Part shown: piece by piece, positions 18,651 through 26,408 of the stretch | Layout: every line of letters begins with the position of its first letter | Numbering within the stretch: the stretch's first letter is position 1 | Assembly: GCF_046506625.1 (NCBI RefSeq) | Contig: NZ_JBKFFP010000003.1 | Span: 124,001 to 188,000 of the forward strand | Length of the DNA: 64,000 bases | Direction of reading: 5' to 3' | Source: Zhengella sedimenti | GTDB lineage: Bacteria; Pseudomonadota; Alphaproteobacteria; Rhizobiales; Rhizobiaceae | The notes under the pieces: model-generated | Told to the model about the DNA's origin: nothing | The model's input: the letters and a program-made list of their open reading frames with translations, nothing else | Database searches by the model: none | Program-made: the position numbers and the translations under genes

Positions 18651-18770
18651 TTTCACCTCTTCCAATCACGGTGTGGCAATCTGGAACGCCCAAGCGCCAT
18701 TGATGCCATTGCCCTTGGGGGCAGGATTCGCTAAGGGCAATAAAAACAGATTTCGGAAGGGGTTGATACG

Positions 18771-18998
18771 ATGGCCGACAATACGCCGACGGGTCCTGTG
18801 GAAATGGGCGCGGAGATGGACTACGCCGAGCACGAAAAGACTTATTCCCTGTTCCTCGCCCTGGCAAAATACGGCACGATCGCCTGCGTGGCGCTGCTGA
18901 TTGCCATGGCTTTCGGCTTCTTCACGACGGCCGGCTTCATCTCGTCGGTCATCCTTTACGTGATCGTCTTCGCACTCGGCGTGTATCTTCTGAAGTAA
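18771..18998 (+). CDS. aa3-type cytochrome c oxidase subunit IV
   Basis: 75-residue membrane protein of the bacterial aa3 oxidase subunit IV family. It has a polar N-terminus with the family-typical MDYAEHEKTYSLFL stretch, then two close hydrophobic runs (YGTIACVALLIAMAFGFF and FISSVILYVIVFALGVYLL). It is thought to be a small accessory subunit of the aerobic oxidase, whose core genes are not in this window. It lies just upstream of the transhydrogenase genes. Confidence 0.85.
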   Translation: MADNTPTGPVEMGAEMDYAEHEKTYSLFLALAKYGTIACVALLIAMAFGFFTTAGFISSVILYVIVFALGVYLLK

Positions 18999-19098
18999 GG
19001 CACGCCGTGGCCGTGAGGCCGGAGCACCTGCGCCGCGACCTTGGGGGACATGGCGCGGGCCCAGTCATGTAGTCCGTCCCCCTGGGGAGGAGCTGAGG

Positions 19099-20289
19099 GT
19101 GGCTCACACAGTTTTCATTCCGGTTGAGTCCGACAGCGCGGAATCGCGCGTGGCGGCGTCGCCGGAGACCGTCAAGCGCCTCAAGGGGCTGGGCCTCGAT
19201 GTGGTCGTCCAGAAAGGCGCGGGGCTGAAGTCGCGGATCACCGACGCCGAATACGAAAAGGCGGGCGCAACGCTCGGCACGGCCTCGTCGGCTGGAAAGG
19301 CCGATGTCGTGCTCAAGGTCCGCCGGCCGGACGCCAAGGAAACCAAGACCTACAAGGCGGGTGCGCTGGTCATCGCGGCCATGGACCCGTTCGGGCACGA
19401 GGACTCGGTGAACGCCATGGCGCAAGCCGGCCTGTCGGCCTTCGCCATGGAGTTCATGCCGCGCATCACGCGCGCGCAGGTGATGGACATCCTGTCCTCC
19501 CAGGCGAACCTCGCCGGATACCAGGCGGTGATCGACGCCGCGGCGGAATTCGACCGCGCCATGCCGATGATGATGACCGCCGCCGGCACCGTGCCGGCCG
19601 CCAAGGTCTTCGTGATGGGCGCGGGCGTCGCCGGCCTCCAGGCCATCGCCACGGCCAAGCGCCTGGGTGCCGCGGTCACCGCGACGGACGTGCGCCCGGC
19701 TGCCAAGGAACAGGTCGCCTCGCTGGGCGGCAAGTTCATTGCCGTGGAGGACGAGGAGTTCAAGGCTGCCGAAACCGCCGGCGGCTATGCCAAGGAAATG
19801 TCGAAGGAATACCAGGCCAAGCAGGCGGCGCTGGTGGCCGAGCACATTGCCAAGCAGGACATCGTCATCACGACGGCGCTCATTCCGGGCCGGCCGGCGC
19901 CGCGGCTGATCTCCGCCGACATGGTGAAATCGATGAAGCCGGGGTCGGTGATCGTCGACCTGGCCGTGGAACGCGGCGGCAATGTCGAGGGCGCCAAGGC
20001 CGGCGAGGTCGTGGATGTCGACGGCGTGAAGATCGTCGGCCATCTCAACATGGCCGGGCGCATCGCGGCCTCGGCGTCGCTGCTCTATTCGAAAAACCTC
20101 TATGCCTTCCTTGAAACCATGGTGAACAAGGAAACCGGCGAGGTCTCGATCAACCGCGACGACGAACTGGTCAAGGCGACGCTGCTGACGCACGGGGGTG
20201 CCGTCGTGCATCCGGCCTTCGCGCCGAAAGAGGCGCCAAAGGAAATCCTCGTGGCCGATGACGCCGCGAACAAGAAGGGAGAGGCGTGA
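19099..20289 (+). CDS. pntAA: NAD(P) transhydrogenase subunit alpha, part 1 (NAD-binding domain I)
   Basis: 396-residue soluble NAD(H)-binding domain of the proton-translocating transhydrogenase, which transfers hydride between NADH and NADP+ coupled to proton entry. It begins with the alanine-dehydrogenase/PNT-type N-terminus (FIPVESDSAESRVAASPETV). PRITRAQVMDILSSQ and AAGTVPAAKVFVMGAGVAGLQAIATAKRLGA form the Rossmann core near residue 175. The start is GTG at 19099 after GGGGAGGAGCTGAGG. It overlaps pntAB by one base. The split alpha subunit is the alphaproteobacterial arrangement. Confidence 0.95.
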   Translation: MAHTVFIPVESDSAESRVAASPETVKRLKGLGLDVVVQKGAGLKSRITDAEYEKAGATLGTASSAGKADVVLKVRRPDAKETKTYKAGALVIAAMDPFGHEDSVNAMAQAGLSAFAMEFMPRITRAQVMDILSSQANLAGYQAVIDAAAEFDRAMPMMMTAAGTVPAAKVFVMGAGVAGLQAIATAKRLGAAVTATDVRPAAKEQVASLGGKFIAVEDEEFKAAETAGGYAKEMSKEYQAKQAALVAEHIAKQDIVITTALIPGRPAPRLISADMVKSMKPGSVIVDLAVERGGNVEGAKAGEVVDVDGVKIVGHLNMAGRIAASASLLYSKNLYAFLETMVNKETGEVSINRDDELVKATLLTHGGAVVHPAFAPKEAPKEILVADDAANKKGEA

Positions 20290-20717
20290 TGTCCGCCGAA
20301 AAACTCAACGACAGCCTCGACCAGCTTGAGCAGGCGGTTCAGGCGGTGCGACAGGCTGCCACGTCCTTCCAGGTCGACGTCCGCAACGGTGTGGCCGACG
20401 CCGCAGCCGCTGCCCATACCGTAACCGGCGGGATCGACCCCTTCGTATTCCAGTTCTCGATCTTCGTGCTGGCGATCTTTGTCGGCTACTATGTCGTCTG
20501 GTCGGTGACGCCGGCCCTGCACACGCCGCTCATGGCGGTGACCAACGCGATCTCCTCGGTGATCGTGGTGGGCGCGCTGCTGGCGGTGGGCATATCGGCC
20601 TCGGGCATGGCGACCGGCTTCGGCTTCATCGCCCTCGTCCTTGCCTCCGTGAACATCTTTGGCGGGTTCCTCGTCACCCAGCGCATGCTGGCCATGTACA
20701 AGAAGAAAGAGAAGTGA
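20289..20717 (+). CDS. pntAB: NAD(P) transhydrogenase subunit alpha, part 2 (membrane domain)
   Basis: 142-residue membrane part of the alpha subunit, contributing to the proton channel. After a roughly 50-residue polar N-terminus come four helices, including FVFQFSIFVLAIFVGYYVVW, VTPALHTPLMAVTNAISSVIVVGALL and SVNIFGGFLVTQRMLAMYKKK, typical of the family. ATG 20289 shares its A with the pntAA stop; a GTG one codon earlier is also possible. pntB follows 11 bases later. Confidence 0.94.
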   Translation: MSAEKLNDSLDQLEQAVQAVRQAATSFQVDVRNGVADAAAAAHTVTGGIDPFVFQFSIFVLAIFVGYYVVWSVTPALHTPLMAVTNAISSVIVVGALLAVGISASGMATGFGFIALVLASVNIFGGFLVTQRMLAMYKKKEK

Positions 20718-20728
20718 GGACCTGACCG

Positions 20729-22129
20729 ATGAGTGTCAATCTGGCAGCATTTCTCTATCTCGTATCCGGCGTCCTGTTCATCCTGGCGCTGCGCGGGCTT
20801 TCGCATCCGACGACGAGCCGGCAGGGCAACATCTACGGCATGACCGGCATGGGCATCGCCATCCTGACGACGCTGGCGCTCGCCACGCCGTCGGCTGGCG
20901 GCCTCGGCCTGATCGTGCTCGGCCTCGCCATCGGCGGCGGCGTGGGCGCCTATATCGCCCAGCGCATTCCGATGACGGCGATGCCCCAGCTCGTCGCCGC
21001 CTTTCACAGCCTCGTCGGCCTCGCCGCCGTCATGGTGGCCGCGGCCGCGCTCTATTCGCCGGAAAGCTTCGGCATCGGCGCGGTGGGTGAAATCCACGGG
21101 CAGGCGCTGGTCGAGATGAGCCTTGGCGTGGCCATCGGCGCCATCACCTTCACCGGGTCGCTGATCGCCTTTGCCAAGCTGGACGGACGCATGTCGGGCA
21201 AGCCGATCATGCTGCCCATGCGCCATGCCATCAACATCGCCATCTTCGTGGCGCTGGTCGTGCTCATCGCCATGCTGGTGATGACCGAGAGCCACACGGT
21301 GTTCTGGCTGATCGTGCTGCTGTCGCTGGCGCTCGGCATCCTGATCATCATCCCGATCGGCGGCGCCGACATGCCGGTGGTCGTGTCCATGCTCAACTCC
21401 TATTCGGGCTGGGCGGCCGCGGGAATCGGCTTCACGCTCGGCAACATGGCGCTGATCATTACCGGCGCGCTGGTCGGCTCGTCGGGCGCGATCCTGTCCT
21501 ACATCATGTGCAAGGGCATGAACCGGTCCTTCATCTCGGTCATCCTCGGCGGCTTCGGCGGCGAGACGGCCGGCGGCGGCGCGGATGACGGCATCGACCG
21601 GACGGTCAAGCAGGGCTCGGCCGACGACGCGGCCTTCCTGATGATGAACGCGTCCAAGGTCATCATCGTGCCGGGCTACGGCATGGCGGTCGCACAGGCA
21701 CAACATGCGCTGCGCGAGATGGCCGACAAGCTGAAGGAGCATGGCGTGGAGGTGAAATACGCCATCCACCCGGTGGCGGGGCGCATGCCCGGCCACATGA
21801 ACGTGCTGCTGGCGGAAGCCAATGTGCCCTATGACGAGGTGTTCGAACTGGAAGACATCAATTCCGAGTTCGCGCAGGCCGACGTGGCCTATGTCATCGG
21901 CGCCAATGACGTGACCAACCCGTCGGCGCGTGACGACAAGACCTCGCCCATCTACGGCATGCCGATCCTCGACGTTGACAAGGCCAAGACCTGCCTTTTC
22001 GTCAAGCGTTCGCTCGGCTCCGGCTATGCCGGCATCGACAACACGCTGTTCTACAAGGATGGCACGATGATGCTGCTGGGCGACGCAAAGAAGATGACGG
22101 AAGAGATCGTCAAGGCGATGGACGAGTAA
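20729..22129 (+). CDS. pntB: NAD(P) transhydrogenase subunit beta
   Basis: 466 residues: about nine membrane helices in the first 270 residues (proton channel, domain II), then the NADP(H)-binding domain III. Domain III landmarks are VIIVPGYGMAVAQAQHALREM, HPVAGRMPGHMNVLLAEA, GANDVTNPSARDD and FVKRSLGSGYAGIDN. It completes the pntAA-AB-B operon and is followed by a strong terminator. Confidence 0.96.
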   Translation: MSVNLAAFLYLVSGVLFILALRGLSHPTTSRQGNIYGMTGMGIAILTTLALATPSAGGLGLIVLGLAIGGGVGAYIAQRIPMTAMPQLVAAFHSLVGLAAVMVAAAALYSPESFGIGAVGEIHGQALVEMSLGVAIGAITFTGSLIAFAKLDGRMSGKPIMLPMRHAINIAIFVALVVLIAMLVMTESHTVFWLIVLLSLALGILIIIPIGGADMPVVVSMLNSYSGWAAAGIGFTLGNMALIITGALVGSSGAILSYIMCKGMNRSFISVILGGFGGETAGGGADDGIDRTVKQGSADDAAFLMMNASKVIIVPGYGMAVAQAQHALREMADKLKEHGVEVKYAIHPVAGRMPGHMNVLLAEANVPYDEVFELEDINSEFAQADVAYVIGANDVTNPSARDDKTSPIYGMPILDVDKAKTCLFVKRSLGSGYAGIDNTLFYKDGTMMLLGDAKKMTEEIVKAMDE

Positions 22130-22166
22130 CGCCGCCGCGCTTCGCGCAGACGGCCGCGAAAGCAAG

Positions 22167-22199
22167 GCCCCCGCTGACAACCGCAGCGGGGGCTTTTTT
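22167..22199 (+). terminator. Rho-independent terminator after pntB
   Basis: Perfect ten-pair stem GCCCCCGCTG/CAGCGGGGGC, seven-base loop, six T. It is the strongest forward terminator in the window. Confidence 0.92.
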
Positions 22200-22245
22200 C
22201 GTTGCTAGCCGGACGCCGGCTCTGGGCGACGGGCGCAAGAGCGCG

Positions 22246-22734
22246 TCAGCGCGCGACCGGCCGGATTTCCAGTTCCGCGATCCCGGCTGCGATGTTCACG
22301 CCTTCCTGGACCTGGACGGATACGGGCTGAAGGTTGATCGACTTGTCAAAGCCGCCGACGAGGACCGATGCGCCGGCCCCGGCGGCCGCGGACGCTTCCG
22401 CACTGGCGCCGACATAGGTCCCGGCCAGCGCGCCGGGTTCGAGCGGCGTCGCGGAAGAGGGCGCAAGCACCAGCCACTTCATCAGGGCCGTTCCCGTCAC
22501 GCCGATGTCGATGCCATATTTGCTGATGGTGCCGGCATAGGTTTCCACCGCTCCGTCAACAGGGGTGAAATCGCAGACCAGGTTCTTGGTCGAACCGAAG
22601 ACGAAGCCGGCGCCGCCTTCCACCCGGCAGTCGAGGGACCCGGCTTCGACCGTCTGGGCCGTCCCGGGCGTGATGGCGGCGAGCAGAAGCGCCGTTGCAA
22701 TGGCGGTTGCCGCGAGAATGGATGATATACGCAT
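22246..22734 (-). CDS. DUF992 exported protein
   Basis: 162 residues with a clear signal peptide (hydrophobic run to PGTAQT near residue 27). The mature region fits the DUF992 family: GSLDCRVEGGAGFVFGSTKNLVCDF, Y-A-G-T-I-S-K-Y-G-I-D-I-G, GALAGTYVGASAEA and GFDKSINLQPVSVQVQEGVNIAAGIAELEI. Two conserved cysteines near 36 and 55 could form a disulfide. The family is common in rhizobia-related bacteria and has no established function; a periplasmic or surface location is inferred. Confidence 0.85.
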   Translation of the reverse strand: MRISSILAATAIATALLLAAITPGTAQTVEAGSLDCRVEGGAGFVFGSTKNLVCDFTPVDGAVETYAGTISKYGIDIGVTGTALMKWLVLAPSSATPLEPGALAGTYVGASAEASAAAGAGASVLVGGFDKSINLQPVSVQVQEGVNIAAGIAELEIRPVAR

Positions 22735-22843
22735 GGTCTTTCTCCTGTGCCGAAAGGTATCGACGGGAGAAACACCGCATCAGGGCAACAGGTTCCCGGC
22801 AGCCCGGATCACGGTTTGTTGCCGTGTCCGGCCGGTCCCCGCG

Positions 22844-23704
22844 TCAGCTTCCGCGCGTGCGTTCCAGGCCGGCGCGGGCAGGGCCGTAATTGGGGTCGAG
22901 CGCCGCGGCGCGCGAATAGGAGGCGCGGGCCTTCTTCATGTCGCCGCGCTTTTCGTAGACCAGGGCCTGGTTGGCCCAGCTTTCGGCCTTCCTGTCATCG
23001 AGCTTGATGGCAAGGTTGAAGTCCGCGAAGGCGTTTTCGTCGTCGCCAAGCGCCATGTAGGAGATGCCGCGGCCGTTATAGGGTTCGGCGGCGTCGCCGG
23101 ATAGCGATATGGCGGTCGAGAAGTCCTCGATGGCATAGGCATGCTGGCCGCGCGACTGGTAGATGAGGCCGCGATTGTGATAGGCGCGCGGGTCGGTGGT
23201 ATCGAGCTGGATCGCGCTTTCGAAATCACGGAACGCATCCAGATCGCGGCCCATCTTGCGATAGAGATTGCCGCGTCCGATATAGGCGACGTCATAATTC
23301 GGATTGATCTGCAGGGCGCGGGAATAATCGGCCTGCGCTTTCGCGTGGTCGCCCTGGAGCCGGTGGATAAGACCCCGGTTGGCATAGGCCTGGTAGAAAC
23401 TGCCGTTCAGACCGATGGCCGTGTTGAAGTCCTGCAGCGCCTCCTGGTAACGGCCGGCGCGGCCATAGGCGGAGCCGCGTACGTTGTAGGCTTCCGGGTC
23501 GCGCGGACTGCGCTCGATCACCGCTGTCAGGGAGGCGATGTTTTCCTCGGACCCCTGGGCCTTGTCGAAATTCGTCGATTCGATCGGTGCGGTCGTGTTG
23601 CAGCCGGCCAGAAGCGGCAGCGCGAGAACAAGGGCAATCGCAACCGCGAAGCCGGTCGGGCGTGGGGCGAACTGGCCGCTCCAGGAGGACAGTCTGCTAT
23701 ACAC
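22844..23704 (-). CDS. TPR-repeat lipoprotein
   Basis: 286 residues. The N-terminus ends in a lipobox LPLLAGC near residue 30, so it should be a lipid-anchored periplasmic protein. About six tandem tetratricopeptide repeats follow, e.g. AYNVRGSAYGRAGRYQEALQDF, AYANRGLIHRLQGDHAKAQ, AYIGRGNLYRKMGRDLDAFRDF and PYNGRGISYMALGDDENAF. This resembles NlpI-like scaffolds. GTG 23704 was chosen: GGAAGGGG lies about ten bases upstream, and any longer version would run through the rpsU terminator. It is downstream of rpsU but separated from it by that terminator. Confidence 0.85.
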   Translation of the reverse strand: MYSRLSSWSGQFAPRPTGFAVAIALVLALPLLAGCNTTAPIESTNFDKAQGSEENIASLTAVIERSPRDPEAYNVRGSAYGRAGRYQEALQDFNTAIGLNGSFYQAYANRGLIHRLQGDHAKAQADYSRALQINPNYDVAYIGRGNLYRKMGRDLDAFRDFESAIQLDTTDPRAYHNRGLIYQSRGQHAYAIEDFSTAISLSGDAAEPYNGRGISYMALGDDENAFADFNLAIKLDDRKAESWANQALVYEKRGDMKKARASYSRAAALDPNYGPARAGLERTRGS

Positions 23705-23780
23705 GGTCGAACTACCCCTTCCGGATCCCCGTCCGGCTGTGGCGCGTTCCCGCACTTGGCGGCGGGACGGCCCGATCAAC

Positions 23781-23813
23781 AAAAAAGGTGGAGGCGATAA
23801 ATCGCCGCCACCT
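23781..23813 (-). terminator. Rho-independent terminator of rpsU
   Basis: Read on the minus strand: AGGTGGCGGCGA, loop TTTA, TCGCCTCCACCT (12 positions, one mismatch), then TTTTTTG. A clear terminator 37 bases after the rpsU stop. Confidence 0.9.
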
Positions 23814-23849
23814 GCGGTACGTCCGGAAATGGACAAAAAAACGGCGGGA

Positions 23850-24074
23850 TCAGCGACCGGTGCGACCGCCGAGCAGACCCTCGCGCTGGGCACGCTTGCG
23901 AGCCAGCTTGCGGGCGCGGCGGACGGCTTCGGCCTTTTCGCGGGCGCGCTTCTCGGACGGCTTCTCGTAGTGACCACGCATCTTCATCTCGCGGAAGATG
24001 CCTTCACGCTGCATTTTCTTCTTGAGAGCGCGGAGCGCCTGGTCAACGTTGTTGTCGCGTACGAGTACCTGCAC
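23850..24074 (-). CDS. rpsU: 30S ribosomal protein S21
   Basis: 74-residue basic protein of the small ribosomal subunit: MQVLVRDNNVDQALRALKKK, MQREGIFREMKMRGHYEKPS, then a lysine/arginine-rich helix, the classical S21 pattern. The start is GTG at 24074 with AGGA upstream; no ATG fits. The tail GLLGGRTGR is the short alphaproteobacterial form. It has a plausible sigma-70 promoter about 95 bases upstream and its own terminator. Confidence 0.95.
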   Translation of the reverse strand: MQVLVRDNNVDQALRALKKKMQREGIFREMKMRGHYEKPSEKRAREKAEAVRRARKLARKRAQREGLLGGRTGR

Positions 24075-24398
24075 GTGTCGATCCTGTCCTGGTCTGTTGT
24101 CTGGAAGCGGGCCGTCCGGTGAACGACGGCCTGCTCGTGGAGAGACTGCTCCCCGCGATTTGGAGCGCTCCATAGCAAAAGCCACCCTGTTTGTCGAGAG
24201 GTGCCTGCAAAAAAGCGAAGGCCTTTGCGGCGCCCAAGGCTCTGCCGTCCGGGAGCGGCCTCCAAAGGGACATGCGACGGGTTGCCGCTCACGCCAACAC
24301 GTCACGCGTGGTCGCAAACAGAGCATCGGCTTGCGGCCGCGGCCGCTAGTGATACCCTCGAAACTGTCGTGACAGGGAACAGGTGACGGGGCCGAGAC
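24075..24398. other. Divergent intergenic region between rpsU and soxB
   Basis: About 320 bases with no credible gene. It holds the rpsU promoter candidate and must hold the soxB promoter. A GCGGCCGCGGCCGC palindrome at 24333-24346 is low-complexity GC and I give it no function. Confidence 0.5.
24169..24197 (-). promoter_or_regulatory. Candidate sigma-70 promoter of rpsU
   Basis: On the minus strand TCGACA (five of six to TTGACA), 17-base spacer, TATGGA. It lies about 95 bases before the rpsU GTG start. The -10 match is modest. Confidence 0.4.
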
Positions 24399-25652
24399 AT
24401 GCGCAAATATTCCGCTTTCGCCATTGCGCGCGAGGCGCTGCGCAGCCACAAGGGCTGGGAAAAGCAGTGGGACTCGCCGGAACCGCGCGCGGCCTATGAC
24501 GTGGTGATCGTCGGTGCGGGCGGCCACGGGCTGGCGACGGCCTACTACCTGGCCAGGGAGCATGGCATCACCAATGTCGCCGTGCTGGACAAGGGCTGGC
24601 TTGGCGGCGGCAATACCGGCCGCAACACCACGATCATCCGTTCCAACTATCTCTACGACGAATCGGCGGGTCTCTACGATCACGCGGTGAAGCTGTGGGA
24701 AAACCTGTCGCAGGACCTGAACTACAACGTGATGTATTCGGCGCGCGGCGTGATGATGCTGGCGCACAACGTCCATGACGAGCAGGTGTTCAAGCGTCAC
24801 ATCCATGCCAACCGGCTCAACGGCGTCGACAATGAATGGCTGACGCCGGCAGAAGCCAAGGCTTTCTGCCCGCCGCTCAACATTTCGGCGACAGCGCGTT
24901 ACCCGGTGGTGGGCGCGGCACTGCAAAGGCGCGGCGGCACGGCCCGTCATGACGCCGTGGCCTGGGGCTATGCGCGCGCTGCGGCGGCGCGCGGCGTGCA
25001 TGTCATCCAGAATTGCGCGGTGACCGGCATCCGCCGGTCCGCCGATGGCGCGGTGGAGGGCGTGGAGACGACGCGCGGCTTCATCGGCGCCAGGAAGGTG
25101 GGCGTCGTTGCTGCCGGCAACACCACGCCGATCATGGAAATGGCCGGGCTGCGCATGCCGCTCGAAAGCTTCCCGCTGCAGGCGCTGGTGTCCGAGCCGG
25201 TCAAGCCGGCCTTCCCCTGCGTGGTGATGTCGAACACGGTGCATGCCTACATCTCCCAGTCCGACAAGGGCGAACTGGTCATCGGCGCGGGCACCGACCA
25301 GTACACGTCCTATTCGCAGACCGGCGGGCTGCACATCCTCAGCCACACGCTGGAAGCCATCTGCGAGATGTTCCCGATCTTCAGCCGCATGAAGATGCTG
25401 CGCTCCTGGGGCGGCATCGTGGACGTGACGCCAGACCGCTCGCCGATCCTGGCGAAGACGCCGGTCAAGGGCCTCTATGTCAATTGCGGCTGGGGCACGG
25501 GCGGCTTCAAGGCCACGCCGGGCTCGGGGCATGTGTTCGCGCACACCATCGCGCGCGACGAGCCGCACCGGATCAATGCCGCCTATACGCTGGAGCGTTT
25601 CCGCACCGGCCGGCTGATCGACGAAGCCGCGGCGGCGGCCGTGGCGCACTGA
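24399..25652 (+). CDS. soxB: Sarcosine oxidase subunit beta
   Basis: Flavoprotein subunit of heterotetrameric sarcosine oxidase, which oxidises sarcosine to glycine and hydrogen peroxide and passes the methyl group to tetrahydrofolate. 417 residues. The N-terminal FAD-binding motif VVIVGAGGHGLATAYYLA is near residue 36, and SRxNT-like GGGNTGRNTTIIRSNYL near 70. GGTARHDAVAWG contains H184 at the position of the family's covalent FMN attachment histidine. NCGWGTGGFKATPGSG lies near the C-terminus. It heads the operon, four bases before an unrecognised gene. Confidence 0.95.
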   Translation: MRKYSAFAIAREALRSHKGWEKQWDSPEPRAAYDVVIVGAGGHGLATAYYLAREHGITNVAVLDKGWLGGGNTGRNTTIIRSNYLYDESAGLYDHAVKLWENLSQDLNYNVMYSARGVMMLAHNVHDEQVFKRHIHANRLNGVDNEWLTPAEAKAFCPPLNISATARYPVVGAALQRRGGTARHDAVAWGYARAAAARGVHVIQNCAVTGIRRSADGAVEGVETTRGFIGARKVGVVAAGNTTPIMEMAGLRMPLESFPLQALVSEPVKPAFPCVVMSNTVHAYISQSDKGELVIGAGTDQYTSYSQTGGLHILSHTLEAICEMFPIFSRMKMLRSWGGIVDVTPDRSPILAKTPVKGLYVNCGWGTGGFKATPGSGHVFAHTIARDEPHRINAAYTLERFRTGRLIDEAAAAAVAH

Positions 25653-25655
25653 GCC

Positions 25656-26090
25656 ATGGGGGCGGCTATGGCCATGGCGTTTTCAATCGCAGCCTCGGCG
25701 GCAATCGTGCCCGCAAGCGATGAGCGTGACCTGTTTGCCATGCCGTCCCAGGAGGATTTCCGGCTTCAGGAAATCGAGCGGCAACCCGGCGAGACCGACT
25801 GGCCCTTCGTGAGCGCGCGCGGCATGCTGGCCTGCGCCTTCGTGACCGGGCGGCGCCAGGGCTATTTCGTGCCGCGCGATGACGCCGGCGTCATTCCGGA
25901 CGACGCGCCCGGGGTGCCCCTGTCGGGCGACCCGGTGGAAATGCTCACCTTCTACCTGATGATGCGGGATGCTTTCGTGCGCATCGACAATCCCGCGGAA
26001 CTGGTGCGGCGGGTCGCCCCGCTGGCCGATACCGCCAAACGCCTTTGCGACCAGCCCCGCGGAACCGACGTGCCGCGCGGCGACCTCTAG
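25656..26090 (+). CDS. Unrecognised small exported protein inside the sox operon
   Basis: 144 residues between soxB and soxD with tight spacing (3 and 15 bases), high third-position GC like its neighbours, and the same strand. I do not recognise a family with certainty. The N-terminus (MAMAFSIAASAAIVPA) could be a short signal peptide or membrane segment. The middle has DWPFVSARGMLACAFVTGRRQGYFVP, which faintly recalls the W-P-F-x-x-x-x-G-x-L-x-C pattern of DUF2511/YebY-like exported proteins. Two cysteines (near 60 and 131) could pair. The start is uncertain: ATG at 25656, 25668 or 25674, all with poor Shine-Dalgarno signals. It is not part of the known sarcosine oxidase subunits. Confidence 0.65.
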   Translation: MGAAMAMAFSIAASAAIVPASDERDLFAMPSQEDFRLQEIERQPGETDWPFVSARGMLACAFVTGRRQGYFVPRDDAGVIPDDAPGVPLSGDPVEMLTFYLMMRDAFVRIDNPAELVRRVAPLADTAKRLCDQPRGTDVPRGDL

Positions 26091-26105
26091 GAAAAAGAGC
26101 CTGCC

Positions 26106-26408
26106 ATGCTGCTGATCCGCTGTCCCTATTGCGAAGAGGAACGTCCGGAACTGGAGTTCCGCGGCGCCGGCGAGGCGCATATCGCGCGCCCGGCCAATAT
26201 CGCGGAGATTTCGGACGAGGAATTCGAGGCCTTCTTCTTCCTGCGTGACAATCCGCGCGGGATCACCTTCGAGCGATGGAGGCATATCCATGGCTGCGGG
26301 CGCTTCTTCAACGCGGCGCGTGACACGGTCTCCGACAAGTTCCTCATGACCTACAAGGCTGGCGAACCGAAGCCCGATCTCGGCACCGGCCGGGGAGACA
26401 AGGCATGA
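26106..26408 (+). CDS. soxD: Sarcosine oxidase subunit delta
   Basis: 100-residue zinc-binding subunit of heterotetrameric sarcosine oxidase. C6-P-Y-C9 near the start and HIHGCG (H60/H62, C64) supply the three-Cys, one-His zinc site of the family. R-D-N-P-x-G and ERWRHIHGCGRFFNAARDT are conserved features. It overlaps soxA by four bases. Confidence 0.95.
   Translation: MLLIRCPYCEEERPELEFRGAGEAHIARPANIAEISDEEFEAFFFLRDNPRGITFERWRHIHGCGRFFNAARDTVSDKFLMTYKAGEPKPDLGTGRGDKA

Noticed and set aside
23705..23977. N-terminal extension of the TPR lipoprotein by about 90 codons
   Set aside because: It would run through the rpsU terminator and place the lipobox far inside the protein; the GTG at 23704 gives a normal lipoprotein signal.
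24333..24346. GCGGCCGCGGCCGC palindrome before soxB
   Set aside because: Low-complexity GC repeat expected by chance in this composition; no partner element or position argument.
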